Shown here in pieces: positions 6,806 through 12,691 of a stretch of DNA of 13,931 nucleotides. Under the pieces are notes generated by a model. That model was not told the origin of the DNA. It worked only from the letters and a program-made list of their open reading frames with translations, and made no database searches. The stretch is from CAYQAJ01 sp964415245 (GTDB taxonomy: Bacteria > Planctomycetota > Planctomycetia > Pirellulales > Pirellulaceae). Both the position numbers and the translations under genes were made by a program. Position 1 is the first letter of the stretch. The number at the start of each line of letters is the position of its first letter. The DNA is taken from NCBI GenBank assembly GCA_964415245.1, contig CAYQAJ010000131.1, positions 1-13,931 on the forward strand, given 5' to 3'.

Positions 6806-7854
6806 GCCAGCAATTCCTCAATGGGGTGCGAAGCCGGATCGGCCATGGGGACCGGTCGACCCGCGACTTCGAACGTTTCCGTCGAATCCAATCCCACCGC
6901 GCGCAAATAGGTGTGGAACAAGTTGGCGTGATCGACCTGGCCGTCGACGACCTTGGTCCCCTCGTCGTTGGTCTTTCCCAACACGGCTCCCCGTTGAAGG
7001 CCGGCCCCCCCCAGAACCACCGACCACGCCCGGCTCCAATGATCGCGGCCGTAATTCTGGTTGATGCGAGGCGTGCGGCCGAACTCCGAAAGCACCACGA
7101 TCAACGTGCTGTCGAGCATGCCGCGGTCGGCCAGATCGCCCACCAGAGCGGCAAACGCGCGGTCGAACTCGCCAAGCTGCTCCAGGTGGAAGTTGAAATT
7201 CTCGTTGTGCGTGTCGTAGTTCGAGTGCGTCACCTGCACGAACGTTGCCTCGTGTTCGAGCAAACGGCGGGCCAACAGGCAGTGCCGCCCGAAATCGTAT
7301 TTACCGTAGCGCTCGTGGTCGGCCTCCGGCTCCTTCGACACGTCGAACACTTCGCCGCGCCGCATCAGCTCGATTGCCTGTTCATAGCTGGAGGCATAGA
7401 CGTCGGTCTGGGCGGTGCGGCGCTTGCTGGTGAAGCGGTCATTCACGTGGCGGCGAAAATCGTTTCGCTCGGCGTCGGCCTCGGAGGTAATCTCGTCGGG
7501 GCGCACGGAATTCTGCGGTGGATTGCCGTTGCCCAGCACTACCGCCGCGTAGCGCGGCCCCAAGTAGGCGGCGTCGTTACTGCGTCCACCCCCACCCCCC
7601 GACGAAATCTGAATATGGCCTGGCATGCCCTCGCTTTTCCCTTCGAGCGCTCGGGCACACACGGCGCCGATCTTGGGATAGTCGGCCCCCGGCGTCTGGC
7701 GGCGGCCGGTGAAGATCATGAAGTGCCCTTTGCCGTGATCGTCCTCGGACGTGTTCACGCCACGTGCAACAGCCAGATGGTGCATTTGCTGGGCGGTGTG
7801 CGGCAGCAGCTCGCCGATGTGCAGTCCGGTGACGGACGTGGGGATGGCGCGAAA
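6802..7854 (-). CDS. DUF1501 protein, N-terminus missing in gap
   Basis: The 350 C-terminal residues of a DUF1501 protein are visible. The family belongs to the alkaline phosphatase/sulfatase fold group, is abundant in planctomycetes and usually carries a twin-arginine signal. Conserved pieces: FRAIPTSVTGLHIGELLP at the very start of the visible part, DDHGKGHFMIFTG (about 38-50), QVTHSNYDTHNENF (about 187-200) and SEFGRTPRINQNYGRDHWSR (about 246-265). The DHG, THSNYDTH and GRDHW motifs supply the His and Asp residues expected to bind metal. The sequence runs directly into the N block, so the start codon, the signal peptide and probably 80-100 residues are absent. This looks like an assembly effect rather than a pseudogene, because the remaining frame is intact. 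It overlaps the WD40 start by 4 nt. Substrate unknown. Confidence 0.92.
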   Translation of the reverse strand, partial: FRAIPTSVTGLHIGELLPHTAQQMHHLAVARGVNTSEDDHGKGHFMIFTGRRQTPGADYPKIGAVCARALEGKSEGMPGHIQISSGGGGGRSNDAAYLGPRYAAVVLGNGNPPQNSVRPDEITSEADAERNDFRRHVNDRFTSKRRTAQTDVYASSYEQAIELMRRGEVFDVSKEPEADHERYGKYDFGRHCLLARRLLEHEATFVQVTHSNYDTHNENFNFHLEQLGEFDRAFAALVGDLADRGMLDSTLIVVLSEFGRTPRINQNYGRDHWSRAWSVVLGGAGLQRGAVLGKTNDEGTKVVDGQVDHANLFHTYLRAVGLDSTETFEVAGRPVPMADPASHPIEELLA

Positions 7855-7954
7855 NNNNNNNNNNNNNNNNNNNNNNNNNNNNNNNNNNNNNNNNNNNNNN
7901 NNNNNNNNNNNNNNNNNNNNNNNNNNNNNNNNNNNNNNNNNNNNNNNNNNNNNN
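7855..7954. other. Assembly gap of 100 N
   Basis: Exactly 100 N, the usual placeholder for a gap of unknown length. The missing DNA should hold the start of the DUF1501 gene, which from family lengths needs about 240-300 nt, so the true gap is probably larger than 100. Confidence 0.98.
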
Positions 7955-7976
7955 TCCCGCCTGCCGGGCGGGACCT
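7955..7976 (+). repeat. Palindromic element, copy B, at the gap edge
   Basis: TCCCGCC (7955-7961), loop TGCCG, GGCGGGA (7967-7973), then CCT. It may continue into the gap. Its loop is the reverse complement of that of the copy at 8019-8043, and the arms differ by one base pair, so it is the same element in the opposite orientation. Confidence 0.65.
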
Positions 7977-8018
7977 GAATGTGCCGCGGTTCATGCTCGC
8001 AGCCCGTGCTCTCCGCCA

Positions 8019-8043
8019 AGGTCCCGCTCGGCAAGCGGGACCT
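8019..8043 (-). repeat. Palindromic element, copy A, after the DUF1549/1553 gene
   Basis: Perfect 10-bp arms AGGTCCCGCT (8019-8028) and AGCGGGACCT (8034-8043) around the loop CGGCA. It starts 10 nt beyond the stop of the DUF1549/DUF1553 gene. There is no T run, so it is more like a REP-type intergenic palindrome than a classical terminator. It may still attenuate transcription or protect the 3' end of the message of the first operon gene. Confidence 0.65.
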
Positions 8044-8053
8044 ACTTTCGCTT

Positions 8054-10960
8054 CTAGTGCCGAAACCGAAACTCGGCCGAGGTCAAAAGTGCCCAAATCA
8101 TGTCGCGCACGGCTGTTCGCTTGTCGTCGGGTCGCTGTTCCAGGTATTGAGCTACGTCGGCTGCCTCGCCTTCATCGGGCAGCCGCGTCAATACGCTTAG
8201 ATAGATCTCCTCGGCGATGGCCCGCGGATCTTCCAGCCGCTCGGCACGCGCCGCCAGGTTGTCGCCCGAGGGATTCAACCATGATCGTACCTGTCCCCCG
8301 TTGGCCAGGAATAGCGCCTGATCGGCCGTGGCGAAGAAATCGTCCTGCGACTGGCCCGACTCATTGCCGTAGAGCCCCACGAACTGGCGCACTTCGCCCT
8401 TCTGCTTTTCAGCCAGGGCGGCCTCGATCTGCAAGGCCCGCTCCGCTTGTTTTTGCGAGTCGGCGGCTGCCGCTTCATCGAGCGGATTCTTCTCGTCCCA
8501 CTCTTTCGCCGCCGCGGCGCGCTGCTGGTCGGTCACGCCCGTGGCCTGCATCATGCTGGCGGCAAACTGCTCGGGCGTCAGGGCACCCACCGACGCCAGG
8601 GCGAACTGGCTGGTGGCGTAGTTCGACAGCCCGTCGAGAGCGCGATCGGCAGCGGCGGCGGCCGACTGTGCACTTTCGCGAAGCTGCGGCGACTGAGCGT
8701 CGAGCGATGCGGCCGTCTCGCGGAGCGTGGCCCTTTCGACGGTCAGTTGGGCAACGCTGCTTTGAAGCGACGCGAGTTGCCCCTTGAGATCATCGGCAGT
8801 CGCCTGCAGCGCCGCGACCTGTTCGGCCAGCGCCGTAGCTTGAGCCGCCAATTCGTCGGCGCGGGCCTTGATCGTCTTGGCGGTCGCGGCAAGCTCCGCG
8901 TCGTCAGGAAGGTTTTGAGAGGCCGCATCGGCGCTGGCCAGCAAATCGGTTACCACCTTGACTTTCGACTGCATTTCTTCGAGCTGCCGCTGGGCGTCGG
9001 CCCGCGTCTGATCGGCGGTCTGGCTCGCGGTCGTAGTCTTCGCGAGCTGCTCCTCGCGCTGCGGAAGCTCCGTCGCGATGGCGGCCAGTCTCTGGTCAAT
9101 CTGAGAACGCTGGGACTCGGCCGCGAGCACGGCGTCGTGCGCCGCACTTGCCTGAGAAACGGCGCTTTGGTACTGGGCGAACGTGTCCGCGCTGGTCCAT
9201 CGCCGCCGCGCGACGATTGCCGAGGCGGACGCCTTCTCCAGGGCGGCGGCCGCCTCGTGGTACGCAGTCTCGAGCGACGCATTCTCCGCGATCGCGGCCG
9301 CGTGGCGCTGCTTCGCTTCGTTTGTCTTTCCCGTGGCGGCGGCCAGCGCATCCGCCGTGGTCTTCGCGATCGCGGCGAGGTCAGCGGCCTCCTTCTCGAT
9401 TCCGGCAAGCTGCTCCTCTTGCTTTGCGCGTCGCGCGGCGAACACTTCGGCAGCCGCTGCCAACTCCTTTTCCTCCGGAAGCGTTTGCGCCGCTTGTGCC
9501 GCCTTCTCCGCCGCATCGGTCAGCAACGCCACCGTCTGCCGCGCGTCGTCGCGCTTCTTGTCGGATTCGGCCTGCGCTTGGGCCGCGGCATCGGCCGCCG
9601 CACTCGCGGCATCGACGTCGGCCTGAAGCTTGGCCACCTCCTGCGCCAATTGCCCCACGCTTTGACCCGCCGCAACCCACGCCTCGCGCGCCGTATCGGC
9701 GGTCGCCTGGGCCTGCTCCTGTGCCGCCGTCGCCGCGTCGAACGCCTCCTTCAGCCCGGGAAGCTGCTCGGCGACAAGCCGAACGTCATCATCGCTGACG
9801 GGCGGCAGCTCAAAGCCGCGCTGGTACGTCTTCGTCAATGCCAGCTCGCGCAGGAAGGCGCGCATGTCGTACTTCATGGCCACGATTTCGACGGCCAATA
9901 GATCGAGCAATTCCGGATGCGAAGGCGGATTGTCCGCGTGGTGCAAATCGACCGGGTTCACGAGTCCCCGCCCCATCATGTGCGCCCACATGCGATTGGC
10001 GATGTTCTGGTTGAACGCTCGATTTGTTCCGTCCGTGACGGCCTGGGCCAGCGCCGCGCGGCGACTGTACTTGGGCACGGGGCGAACGTCCTTTTCGGGT
10101 TTGACCTCGTACTCCTCGCCCGCGGCAAACGTTGGCTCCTCGATCGGTTTGCCGCCTGGCAGACACGGCGCCGCCTGGCCTTCGACGCCCGTGAACACCG
10201 ACTTGTACTTCGCCTCGCCCTCGGCCTTCTCCGCCACCGAGGTCTTCTTTTCGTCCTTCTTCTCGGTGAACAGAAAGCTGCGCATCACGAACGCGTTCAG
10301 CCCGTAGTATTCCGACTGGTGGTAGTCGTCGATGAGCGGATGGTCGTGGCACTGCGCGCATTGCAAGTCGCGGCCGAAGAACAGCCGGCCAATGTCGCGC
10401 GTCAGCAGGTTCGGCTCCACGTCGCGATCGAGATAGAACCGCGCCGGCCCGCGCTGCTCGGGGTCCAGGCCGTCGGCTGAAAGAACCTCCCGCACGAGCT
10501 GGTCGTACGGCTTGTTGGCCTGGAACGAGATGAGCAGGAACTGCTGCCACTCTTCCGACTTGACGCGCTGATCGCGCCGTCGCTCCATCCACATCACGTC
10601 GAACGCGACGGCCATGTGCCGCGCGTTCCGCGGGTCGGCCAGCAAACGGTCGATAAGCTGCGTCCGCTTGTCGGGCGAGGTGTCGGCGAGGAACGCCCGT
10701 GCTTCGCCGGCCGACGGAATGGTGCCCACCAGATCGAGATACGCGCGGCGGAGAAACGTTGCGTCGTCGGCCAGCGGTGCCATTGGGCCGACGTGGCTCG
10801 ATTCGATCAATCGGTCGATTCGCTCGTGCAGGGGTTCCGGCGCCGGCTCCTGCGCGATGAGACGGCCGCCGATACAGGTCCCTAGCCAGAAAGCCGCCAG
10901 AAAAGCCAGCGACAGCACTGCTGTCGAACGCCGGGGAATCGCTGCATTGAAACACGGCAT
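8054..10960 (-). CDS. Secreted DUF1549/DUF1553 protein with long coiled-coil insert
   Basis: A 968-residue protein of the planctomycete PSCyt2 (DUF1549) plus PSD1 (DUF1553) type. The start is placed at 10960 (MPCFNAAIPRR) because a signal peptide follows (hydrophobic 14-30, likely cleavage near 36-37); the frame continues open to 11245 with no family sequence. AGGGGA lies 12 nt upstream, a rather distant ribosome binding site. DUF1549 spans about 43-230 and includes LQCAQCHDHPLIDDYHQSEYY with a CxxCH motif at 201-205, which could in principle bind heme. DUF1553 begins at about 296 (KYSRRAALAQAV, NRMWAHMMGRGLVNPVD, NPPSHPELLD) and resumes at about 790-968, ending AEEIYLSVLTRLPDEGEA and MIWALLTSAEFRFRH. 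Between them lies an Ala/Glu/Gln-rich coiled coil (about 400-780). The length clearly exceeds what I expect of this family without a PSCyt1 domain. It is the first gene of the operon with DUF1501 and WD40. The biochemical function is unknown. Confidence 0.92.
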   Translation of the reverse strand: MPCFNAAIPRRSTAVLSLAFLAAFWLGTCIGGRLIAQEPAPEPLHERIDRLIESSHVGPMAPLADDATFLRRAYLDLVGTIPSAGEARAFLADTSPDKRTQLIDRLLADPRNARHMAVAFDVMWMERRRDQRVKSEEWQQFLLISFQANKPYDQLVREVLSADGLDPEQRGPARFYLDRDVEPNLLTRDIGRLFFGRDLQCAQCHDHPLIDDYHQSEYYGLNAFVMRSFLFTEKKDEKKTSVAEKAEGEAKYKSVFTGVEGQAAPCLPGGKPIEEPTFAAGEEYEVKPEKDVRPVPKYSRRAALAQAVTDGTNRAFNQNIANRMWAHMMGRGLVNPVDLHHADNPPSHPELLDLLAVEIVAMKYDMRAFLRELALTKTYQRGFELPPVSDDDVRLVAEQLPGLKEAFDAATAAQEQAQATADTAREAWVAAGQSVGQLAQEVAKLQADVDAASAAADAAAQAQAESDKKRDDARQTVALLTDAAEKAAQAAQTLPEEKELAAAAEVFAARRAKQEEQLAGIEKEAADLAAIAKTTADALAAATGKTNEAKQRHAAAIAENASLETAYHEAAAALEKASASAIVARRRWTSADTFAQYQSAVSQASAAHDAVLAAESQRSQIDQRLAAIATELPQREEQLAKTTTASQTADQTRADAQRQLEEMQSKVKVVTDLLASADAASQNLPDDAELAATAKTIKARADELAAQATALAEQVAALQATADDLKGQLASLQSSVAQLTVERATLRETAASLDAQSPQLRESAQSAAAAADRALDGLSNYATSQFALASVGALTPEQFAASMMQATGVTDQQRAAAAKEWDEKNPLDEAAAADSQKQAERALQIEAALAEKQKGEVRQFVGLYGNESGQSQDDFFATADQALFLANGGQVRSWLNPSGDNLAARAERLEDPRAIAEEIYLSVLTRLPDEGEAADVAQYLEQRPDDKRTAVRDMIWALLTSAEFRFRH
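8621..9763 (-). other. Coiled-coil insertion inside the DUF1553 domain
   Basis: This DNA encodes residues 400-780 of the DUF1549/DUF1553 protein. The segment is dominated by Ala, Glu, Gln, Asp, Lys and Leu, with almost no Pro or Gly, and shows heptad-like spacing. An internal duplication is visible: QTLPEEKELAAAAEVFAARR (from 492) against QNLPDDAELAATAKTIKAR (from 682), 190 residues apart, with similar flanks (LLTDAAEKAAQAA against LLASADAAS). Confidence 0.75.
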
Positions 10961-11120
10961 TGGGCCGGCTTTCCCCTGGTTTGTTTGTGGTGGGCGTGGT
11001 TTGGCAGGCGGGGCGCCTTGGGGCTCGGCACGTGGCACACGAACGCGGCGATGGCACGCACTTAGGGCCTGCGCATCGTGACAATCGCGGGTTCGGCACG
11101 ATCCATCAAGGACGGCCGAT

Positions 11121-11149
11121 ATGTTAACGCCCCCAGAGGGATCGGTCAA
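11121..11149 (-). promoter_or_regulatory. Promoter candidate of the DUF1549-DUF1501-WD40 operon
   Basis: On the minus strand TTGACC (11149-11144) and TAACAT (11126-11121) are 17 bp apart, matching the sigma-70 consensus at five and four of six positions. The leader to the ATG at 10960 would be about 150 nt. It is the best candidate I found in the 350-bp divergent region 10961-11311. Confidence 0.5.
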
Positions 11150-11274
11150 CCAAAACTCCGAATCGGCGCCCGACTGACGATCTGTGGGTCCGCCCCACGA
11201 GCAGCAATACGGATGCCGCAGGATCGGGCCGATCAGTTGTGCCATGTTCTATCTCAGGTCGTTGGGAAGTCGAC

Positions 11275-11305
11275 TTGGCCTGATCGTCTCGAATCGTGCT
11301 ATAAT
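11275..11305 (+). promoter_or_regulatory. Promoter candidate of the mazEF-like operon
   Basis: TATAAT at 11300-11305 is a perfect -10 box. TTGGCC (11275-11280) is a possible -35 box with a long 19-bp spacer. A start site 7 nt after the -10 box falls on the A of the ATG at 11312, so the transcript would be leaderless. No Shine-Dalgarno sequence precedes the ATG, which agrees. A short direct repeat (AATCGTGC 11292-11299, ATTCGTGC 11304-11311) and the inverted repeat CGAAT/ATTCG (11290-11294, 11304-11308) surround the -10 box and could be an operator. Confidence 0.55.
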
Positions 11306-11311
11306 TCGTGC

Positions 11312-11578
11312 ATGGCCGCGAAAATATCCGAAGAGCTCCGGCGCGAGATCGCCCGCGAAAAAGGCGCCCCCGTCCACCTCGTGGACATGGAGCAACAGAA
11401 GGAGTATGTCCTCATTCCCGCGGAGGTATATAACCGAGTTCGAGCGCTTTTCGGAGGTGCGGATCCCTTCGACATTCGCGAGACGTATGCCGTGCAGGAT
11501 CGCGTCGCCGAAGAGGCGTGGAGCCATCCCGACGACGCGGCCTACGACCAATACGATCTTCACCGCGGGAAGCAATGA
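11312..11578 (+). CDS. Antitoxin partner of the MazF-like toxin
   Basis: A small 88-residue acidic protein located directly before a MazF-like gene and overlapping it by 4 nt (ATGA), so it is very probably the antitoxin. The N-terminal half, ISEELRREIAREKGAPVHLV then QQKEYVLIPAEVYNRVRALF (about 5-46), resembles short prokaryotic antitoxins of the 'ELRR...PVxLVD...YVLxxAEEYxRLRAL' type that pair with MazF. It is not a canonical AbrB-type MazE. The C-terminal 40 residues are Asp/Glu-rich and likely disordered until bound to the toxin. The ATG at 11312 is preferred over the ATG at 11078 of the same frame, because the homologous sequence begins here and TATAAT lies 7 nt upstream. Confidence 0.8.
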   Translation: MAAKISEELRREIAREKGAPVHLVDMEQQKEYVLIPAEVYNRVRALFGGADPFDIRETYAVQDRVAEEAWSHPDDAAYDQYDLHRGKQ

Positions 11579-11931
11579 AGGTCCAGCGCGGAGACATTGT
11601 CCTTCTCGACATGCCGTTTGCCCAGGGCGGCGGCTCGAAGATTCGCCCCGCTCTCGTGGTGCAGTCGGACCATAATAACTCTCGGCTGACGAACACGATC
11701 GTCGCGGCGATCACGCGCAACGTCAGTCGCGCGCACGAGCCGACGCAGTTCTTCGTCGACCTCAGCACGCCGATCGGCCAGCAGTCCGGCCTATTGGCCA
11801 ACTCGGCGGTCACCTGCGAGAACCTCTTCACAGCCGGGCAGAGTTTTGTCATTCGCAAGATCGGGCAACTGCCGCCGGCGGCCATGCGGCAAATCGACGT
11901 TTGCTTAAAGGCCGCATTGGGAATCTCGTGA
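11575..11931 (+). CDS. MazF/PemK-family endoribonuclease toxin
   Basis: A 118-residue MazF/PemK-family protein, predicted sequence-specific mRNA interferase. Diagnostic parts: RGDIVLLDMPF (5-15), KIRPALVVQSD (22-32) with the conserved Arg24-Pro, the strand IVAAITRNV with Thr47 at the position of the catalytic Thr of MazF, and GLLANSAVTCENLFT (72-86). Length and motif order are complete, so it should be active. The start at 11575 gives ATGA overlap with the antitoxin stop and has GGGAAG a few bases upstream. The frame is open back to 11518 within the antitoxin gene, but MKVQRGDIV is the usual family start. Its target sequence cannot be told from this window. Confidence 0.92.
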   Translation: MKVQRGDIVLLDMPFAQGGGSKIRPALVVQSDHNNSRLTNTIVAAITRNVSRAHEPTQFFVDLSTPIGQQSGLLANSAVTCENLFTAGQSFVIRKIGQLPPAAMRQIDVCLKAALGIS

Positions 11932-12074
11932 CTGCCGCAGTTGTTCCCATTGTTTGGTCACTTCGATGAACAAGGATACCGGCCGGGAGTGGCCGTCGCG
12001 ATGCACGTAGGCGAAGGTACGCAATCGAGGCCAAGTAACCGCGCCGCGTCAAACCAGTTTCGTTCCGTTGTCGG

Positions 12075-12109
12075 CATGTAAACGCGCTTCTTCGAGTCCC
12101 GTTTACATG
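12075..12109. repeat. Perfect 10-bp inverted repeat downstream of mazF-like gene
   Basis: CATGTAAACG (12075-12084) and CGTTTACATG (12100-12109), perfect arms with a 15-nt loop. It is AT-richer than its surroundings and lies about 145 nt beyond the MazF stop. It could be a terminator without T run, a protein-binding site or the end of a small mobile element; I cannot decide. Confidence 0.6.
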
Positions 12110-12397
12110 TCCGCCTCGCTGTGTTCCGCGCGCTCAACGATCCAGCGGATGTCGCTTGTCGCATGAGTTTTCGAAATCGAGGGTTTTAACGGGCGAAAAC
12201 GGCGCGGAAAACGGGGTTAAACGATGGAGACGTGTCGCTGGCGCCATCGCCGCGGCAAAGCGACATGGCCGCGTGTCGCCTCGGGCCGATCCGGAAACGG
12301 GCACGGAGAAAAGCGCGAGCAGCGTATCGGATGCGTTGACGCGGCGCACGTTAGGGCCACCCCATTCGGGGTTTTGGGTGCGAGATCGACATCGCTA

Positions 12398-12426
12398 CCC
12401 AGGGTTGCGCTTCGCTCCACCCTGGG
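12398..12426. repeat. REP-like palindrome CCCAGGGT/ACCCTGGG
   Basis: Arms CCCAGGGT (12398-12405) and ACCCTGGG (12419-12426) with a nested GCG/CGC stem (12407-12409, 12413-12415). This bipartite hairpin has the look of dispersed palindromic repeats in planctomycete intergenic DNA (inference; needs a genome search). Confidence 0.5.
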
Positions 12427-12440
12427 CTTGCAGAGGGCCG

Positions 12441-12462
12441 TCCCGTTGGGACTGAAACGGGA
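12441..12462. repeat. Palindrome TCCCGTT/AACGGGA
   Basis: Perfect 7-bp arms (12441-12447 and 12456-12462) with an 8-nt loop, 15 bp after the previous palindrome. The sequence GCCGTCCCGTTGGG at its left end recurs at 12563-12576, about 126 bp further on, so a second degenerate copy may exist there. Confidence 0.5.
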
Positions 12463-12602
12463 AACGCCGGCCCACGACCATCGTAGGGCCGAGGGCTTGA
12501 TTTGTCAAGAGTTACTGAGTACTTATGAAGTAGTATTGCCGCGCGACCGTAGCTGCCCAGTTGCCGTCCCGTTGGGGAATGCCCAAGGGAAACAAGCGCT
12601 TT

Positions 12603-12638
12603 CCGCCGGGCCAGCTCCGGCGGTCCGCCGCAGGCGGA
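12603..12638 (-). terminator. Two adjacent GC-rich hairpins after the J-like gene
   Basis: Hairpin 1: CCGCCGG (12603-12609), 7-nt loop, CCGGCGG (12617-12623). Hairpin 2 follows without spacing: TCCGCC (12624-12629), loop GCA, GGCGGA (12633-12638). They lie 54-89 nt beyond the stop of the J-like gene. With no T tract they could be a Rho-independent-like block, a 3' stabiliser or a REP-type element. Confidence 0.4.
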
Positions 12639-12691
12639 ACAACTGGCGAGCTACCTCTCAGCGCGAAAACGAAAACAGATATCCGCGGAGG

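Larger units (their letters stand above)
11932..12691. other. Gene-free, palindrome-rich intergenic region
   Basis: About 760 bp between the 3' ends of the MazF-like gene and the J-like gene. The open frames present (for example 12156-12455 on plus, 12134-12349 on minus) are of low complexity, rich in Arg and Pro, and have no recognisable domain or ribosome binding site. Instead the stretch carries several inverted repeats, listed separately (12075-12109, 12398-12426, 12441-12462, 12603-12638), plus a weaker one with arms GTTTTCG (12167-12173) and CGAAAAC (12194-12200). It is a convergent intergenic region where terminators and mobile palindromic elements are expected. Confidence 0.6.

Noticed and set aside
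6802..7854. DUF1501 as a truncated pseudogene
   Set aside because: The missing N-terminus coincides exactly with the N block, and the remaining frame is intact with all motifs.
6727..8787. Plus-strand open frame of 686 codons running through the N gap
   Set aside because: It crosses an assembly gap and is antisense to three well-supported genes.
8447..9901. Plus-strand open frame of 484 codons
   Set aside because: Antisense to the coiled-coil part of the DUF1549/DUF1553 gene; Arg/Leu/Gly-rich translation, no recognisable motif.
9810..11099. Minus-strand open frame of 429 codons
   Set aside because: Shifted frame within the DUF1549 region; the other frame contains the signal peptide and CxxCH motif.
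12134..12455. Short open frames on both strands in the gene-free stretch
   Set aside because: Low-complexity translations, no ribosome binding site, overlap with palindromic elements.
12398..12638. Possible CRISPR array
   Set aside because: The palindromes differ in sequence and there is no regular repeat-spacer pattern.
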